Source: Neolewinella antarctica (lineage in GTDB: Bacteria; Bacteroidota; Bacteroidia; Chitinophagales; Saprospiraceae). From it: DNA of 64,000 nt. The translations under genes and the position numbers were made by a program. The notes below the pieces were generated by a model. It made no database searches, was not told the DNA's origin, and saw only the letters and a list, made by a program, of their open reading frames with translations. Positions 61,823-64,000 of this stretch are shown in pieces. Positions within the stretch are counted from its first letter, which is position 1. Every line of letters begins with the position of its first letter. The DNA lies in NCBI RefSeq assembly GCF_011927835.1, contig NZ_JAATJH010000009.1:1-64000 (forward strand), given 5' to 3'.

Positions 61823-62797
61823 TCACACCAAACCCTCCCGCACCAGATCGTGCAGGTGCAAAAACCCCAGGTATTCCCCTTCATCACCCACCACGGGAAG
61901 TTGCGTGATGCTGTGCTGGCGTAGGGTGGCGAGCGCGCGGATGGCCAGGGTGTCTTTGTGCACCGTTTTGGGTGTGGCCGTCATCATCTTGGCGGCGGTT
62001 ACGCGAACTAAGTTGGTGGTGGAAGACAACAGCCGTCGCAGATCCCCGTCGGTGACAATCCCCGCGAGCCGGTCCGACCCTTCTTCCAGAACGGCCGTGG
62101 CCCCCAGGCACTTCGCCGTCATTTCCAGTACGGTTTCTTGGAGGCTGGTGGAGGGCCTGACGACCGGCTGCTGATTGTGGGGGTACAGATCCGAAACGCG
62201 TAAATACATCTGTTTGCCGAGGGAGCCGCCGGGGTGGTAACGGGCGAAGTCTTCGGGGCTGAAGCCGCGCAGGGCGAGGAGGGAAGTGGCTACGGCATCC
62301 CCAAGCGCCATTTGTAGGGTAGTGCTCGTTGTCGGGGCCAGTTCGTTCGGATCCGCCTCCCGGTCGAAGGGCGCGAGAAGGAGGTAATCGGCACTCTGCC
62401 CGAGGCTACAGTCCGGCCGGCTGACCATGGCGATGAGCGGGTTGCCGAGTTGACGGGTGAGGAGGGCCAGCATTTTTAGTTCCGCCGTTTCTCCACTCCT
62501 GCTGATGGCCAGTACGATGTCGTTGGGCTGCACCATACCGATGTCCCCGTGGATAGCGTCGGCTGCGTGTAAAAAAGTAGCCGGAGTGCCCGTAGAGTTC
62601 AGCGTGGCTACGATCTTTTTACCCACCAGTGCCGTTTTCCCGATCCCGGTGACGATTACTCGCCCCTCACACGCGTAAATAGCGGTCACGCTCGCCTCAA
62701 AACGTGCGTCGATGGTATCGATTAAATTCGTTAGCGCGGCAGCTTCAATTTGCAGTGTACGACGGGCAACATCAATGACGGGGCTAGGTTTTCTCAC
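61823..62797 (-). CDS. kdsD: KpsF/GutQ-family arabinose-5-phosphate isomerase
   Basis: 324 residues. SIS domain about 35-190 (VIVTGIGKTALVGKKIVATL, then LAISRSGETAEL), then two CBS domains (about 205-320: VVRPSTSLQETVLEMTAKCL and TVHKDTLAIRALATLRQHSI). Makes arabinose 5-phosphate, the precursor of Kdo for lipopolysaccharide. Full family length. Other Kdo genes are not in the window. Confidence 0.93.
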   Translation of the reverse strand: MRKPSPVIDVARRTLQIEAAALTNLIDTIDARFEASVTAIYACEGRVIVTGIGKTALVGKKIVATLNSTGTPATFLHAADAIHGDIGMVQPNDIVLAISRSGETAELKMLALLTRQLGNPLIAMVSRPDCSLGQSADYLLLAPFDREADPNELAPTTSTTLQMALGDAVATSLLALRGFSPEDFARYHPGGSLGKQMYLRVSDLYPHNQQPVVRPSTSLQETVLEMTAKCLGATAVLEEGSDRLAGIVTDGDLRRLLSSTTNLVRVTAAKMMTATPKTVHKDTLAIRALATLRQHSITQLPVVGDEGEYLGFLHLHDLVREGLV

Positions 62798-62943
62798 TTA
62801 AAAGTGTATTTTTGAGCATTCTGATGGAGGCTACGGGTGACTAACAAAGTGACTCCGGCGATTTTTCGCCGTCTCAGCCCACGAGTGATCGGCTTTTGAT
62901 GCGTTAAGACCGTGTTTAGGGCAGTAAGAATAGTAAAATAGTT

Positions 62944-62986
62944 AGGCCGGGTCAGTTGGAAGCCGTAATTTACGGAGAGCCGGCCT
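62944..62986. other. Nested hairpin in the kdsD-recQ gap
   Basis: AGGCCGG (62944-62950) pairs with CCGGCCT (62980-62986), with the inner palindrome CCGTAATTTACGG at 62963-62975. The rest of 62798-63176, between the divergent kdsD and recQ genes, shows no gene. It may be a leader structure of recQ. Confidence 0.5.
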
Positions 62987-63176
62987 TTGAGCTGCTATTA
63001 GACTATTCTCTAATTCATACCCGGCCCCAAGCTGCCTATTTCACCAACATACTCTTTTATGAGTATTGTTTTATTTAAAAACCCCCGGTTTCTTCAAACA
63101 GCAACAATATTTGAGCGCGCATTCAGAACCGCGCGTCACGTACGAAACAAAGGGGAACACAAAGCGAGTAGACATA

Positions 63177-64000
63177 ATGACTGCCAGACCAGTTACCAAC
63201 CACATAGAAGAAGCACTTTACGATTTTTTCGGCTTCGATCAATTTAAGGGCAACCAAAAAGCCATCATCGAATCCCTTTTTGAAGGCCGCGATACCTTCG
63301 TCATCATGCCCACCGGCGGCGGCAAAAGCCTTTGCTACCAACTTCCCGGCCTCATGATGGACGGCTGCGCTCTGGTCATCTCCCCCCTCATCGCGCTGAT
63401 GAAGAACCAGGTGGATTCAATCCGTTCCTACAGCGATAAAGATAGCGTCGCCCACTACCTCAACTCTTCCCTCTCCAAAACGCAAATGCGGCAGGTGAAG
63501 GAAGACATCACGGCCGGTGAAACGAAACTGCTCTTCGTCGCCCCCGAAACGTTGACCAAGGAAGAGAATATTGAATTCTTCCGGGATTCTAACATCTCCT
63601 TCGTCGCCGTCGATGAGGCCCACTGTATTTCCGAGTGGGGCCACGATTTCCGCCCCGAGTACCGCCGCATCCGCGAGATGCTCGATGAGATCGGCCACCA
63701 GGTTCCCATCATCGCCCTGACGGCTACGGCTACCCCCAAGGTCCAGTCCGACATCGTTAAGAACCTGCGGATGGGGGAGACCCACAAAACGTTTGTTTCT
63801 TCTTTCAACCGGGACAACCTCTATTACGAAGTTCGTCCGAAGGGAAAGAAGGATTATACGATTCGTCAAATCATCCAGTGCGTCAAGGAAGTGCCGGGTG
63901 AGTCCGGCATCGTCTACGTCCAGAGCCGTAAGGCGGCCGAAGAAGTCGCCGAAGCCCTCCGCGTCAACGACGTCCGCGCCGCACCGTATCACGCCGGCCT
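63177..64000 (+). CDS. recQ: ATP-dependent DNA helicase RecQ (5' part)
   Basis: 274 codons are visible; the gene runs off the right edge. ATG at 63177 (MTARPVTNHIEEALYDFFGF). Helicase motif I TGGGKSLCYQLP, motif Ia VISPLIALMKNQ, motif II DEAHCISEWGHDFRPEY, motif III LTATATP and the start of motif IV (GIVYVQSRKAAEEVAEAL). A 3'-5' DNA helicase in recombination and repair. Confidence 0.95.
   Translation, partial: MTARPVTNHIEEALYDFFGFDQFKGNQKAIIESLFEGRDTFVIMPTGGGKSLCYQLPGLMMDGCALVISPLIALMKNQVDSIRSYSDKDSVAHYLNSSLSKTQMRQVKEDITAGETKLLFVAPETLTKEENIEFFRDSNISFVAVDEAHCISEWGHDFRPEYRRIREMLDEIGHQVPIIALTATATPKVQSDIVKNLRMGETHKTFVSSFNRDNLYYEVRPKGKKDYTIRQIIQCVKEVPGESGIVYVQSRKAAEEVAEALRVNDVRAAPYHAG

Noticed and set aside
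63417-63992. 191-residue open frame antisense to recQ
   Set aside because: The + strand carries all RecQ helicase motifs over the same interval.

Overview
The window looks like a chromosomal piece of a marine-type Bacteroidota, most likely the Saprospiria/Lewinella group. The reasons are gene families typical of that phylum (DUF5686 outer-membrane protein, ligase-associated exonuclease plus ATP-dependent ligase, Bacteroidota-style topoisomerase IV subunit A, DUF819 permease, SpII lipoproteins), a few promoter-like TAnnTTTG boxes, a moderately high GC content, and weak Shine-Dalgarno sequences. Taxonomy is inferred from gene content only.

Layout. 0-5 kb: response regulator, unknown protein, M3 oligopeptidase, lipoprotein. 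5.2-18.3 kb: a DNA-end-processing pair (exonuclease at 5.2 kb, ATP-dependent ligase at 16.7 kb) separated by a compact nine-gene cluster on the + strand: inositol-3-phosphate synthase, HD-like protein, methyltransferase, Gfo/Idh dehydrogenase, zinc-ribbon MBL protein, YcaO, xylose-isomerase-like TIM barrel, GT4 glycosyltransferase and PIG-L deacetylase. Five of its junctions overlap or nearly abut. It looks like an uncharacterised small-molecule pathway that starts from an inositol phosphate. 18-25.8 kb: housekeeping genes (rhomboid, rbfA, DUF5686, glyA, hemW) with a PIN-domain toxin-antitoxin-like pair.

25.8-47.3 kb is an accessory region. It holds a type I restriction-modification system whose hsdM-hsdS and hsdR halves are separated by about 9.5 kb. 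The gap contains an XRE-MntA/HepT pair with hepT broken by a 170-bp foldback element, a DUF234-type ATPase with two 3' fragments, a RelE-like toxin pair, a serpin, a PIN-like protein, and a cyclodeaminase-domain/ImmA-peptidase fusion. Next to hsdR lie the traces of a hemW-ygjP-hsdR segmental duplication in which the two copies decayed reciprocally, with an ECF sigma/lipoprotein/membrane-barrel operon between them.

47-64 kb: universal stress protein, SDRs, DUF819 permease, parC preceded by an array of eight 35-bp hairpin units, an EnvC-like protein, a VapBC-like pair, an FdhF/YdeP oxidoreductase, a tandem DUF302 lipoprotein, a KpsF-type sugar-phosphate isomerase, and the 5' part of recQ running off the end.

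The window is unusually rich in small repeats: heptamer arrays (CTACCGC and GGTCTGT types), long palindromes at gene ends, a 73-bp palindromic pair one copy of which encodes the YcaO C-terminus, a 170-bp MITE in two nearly identical copies, and about 18 copies of a short variable-core element ending in CGGGTGCC that lies between genes and also inside open reading frames.
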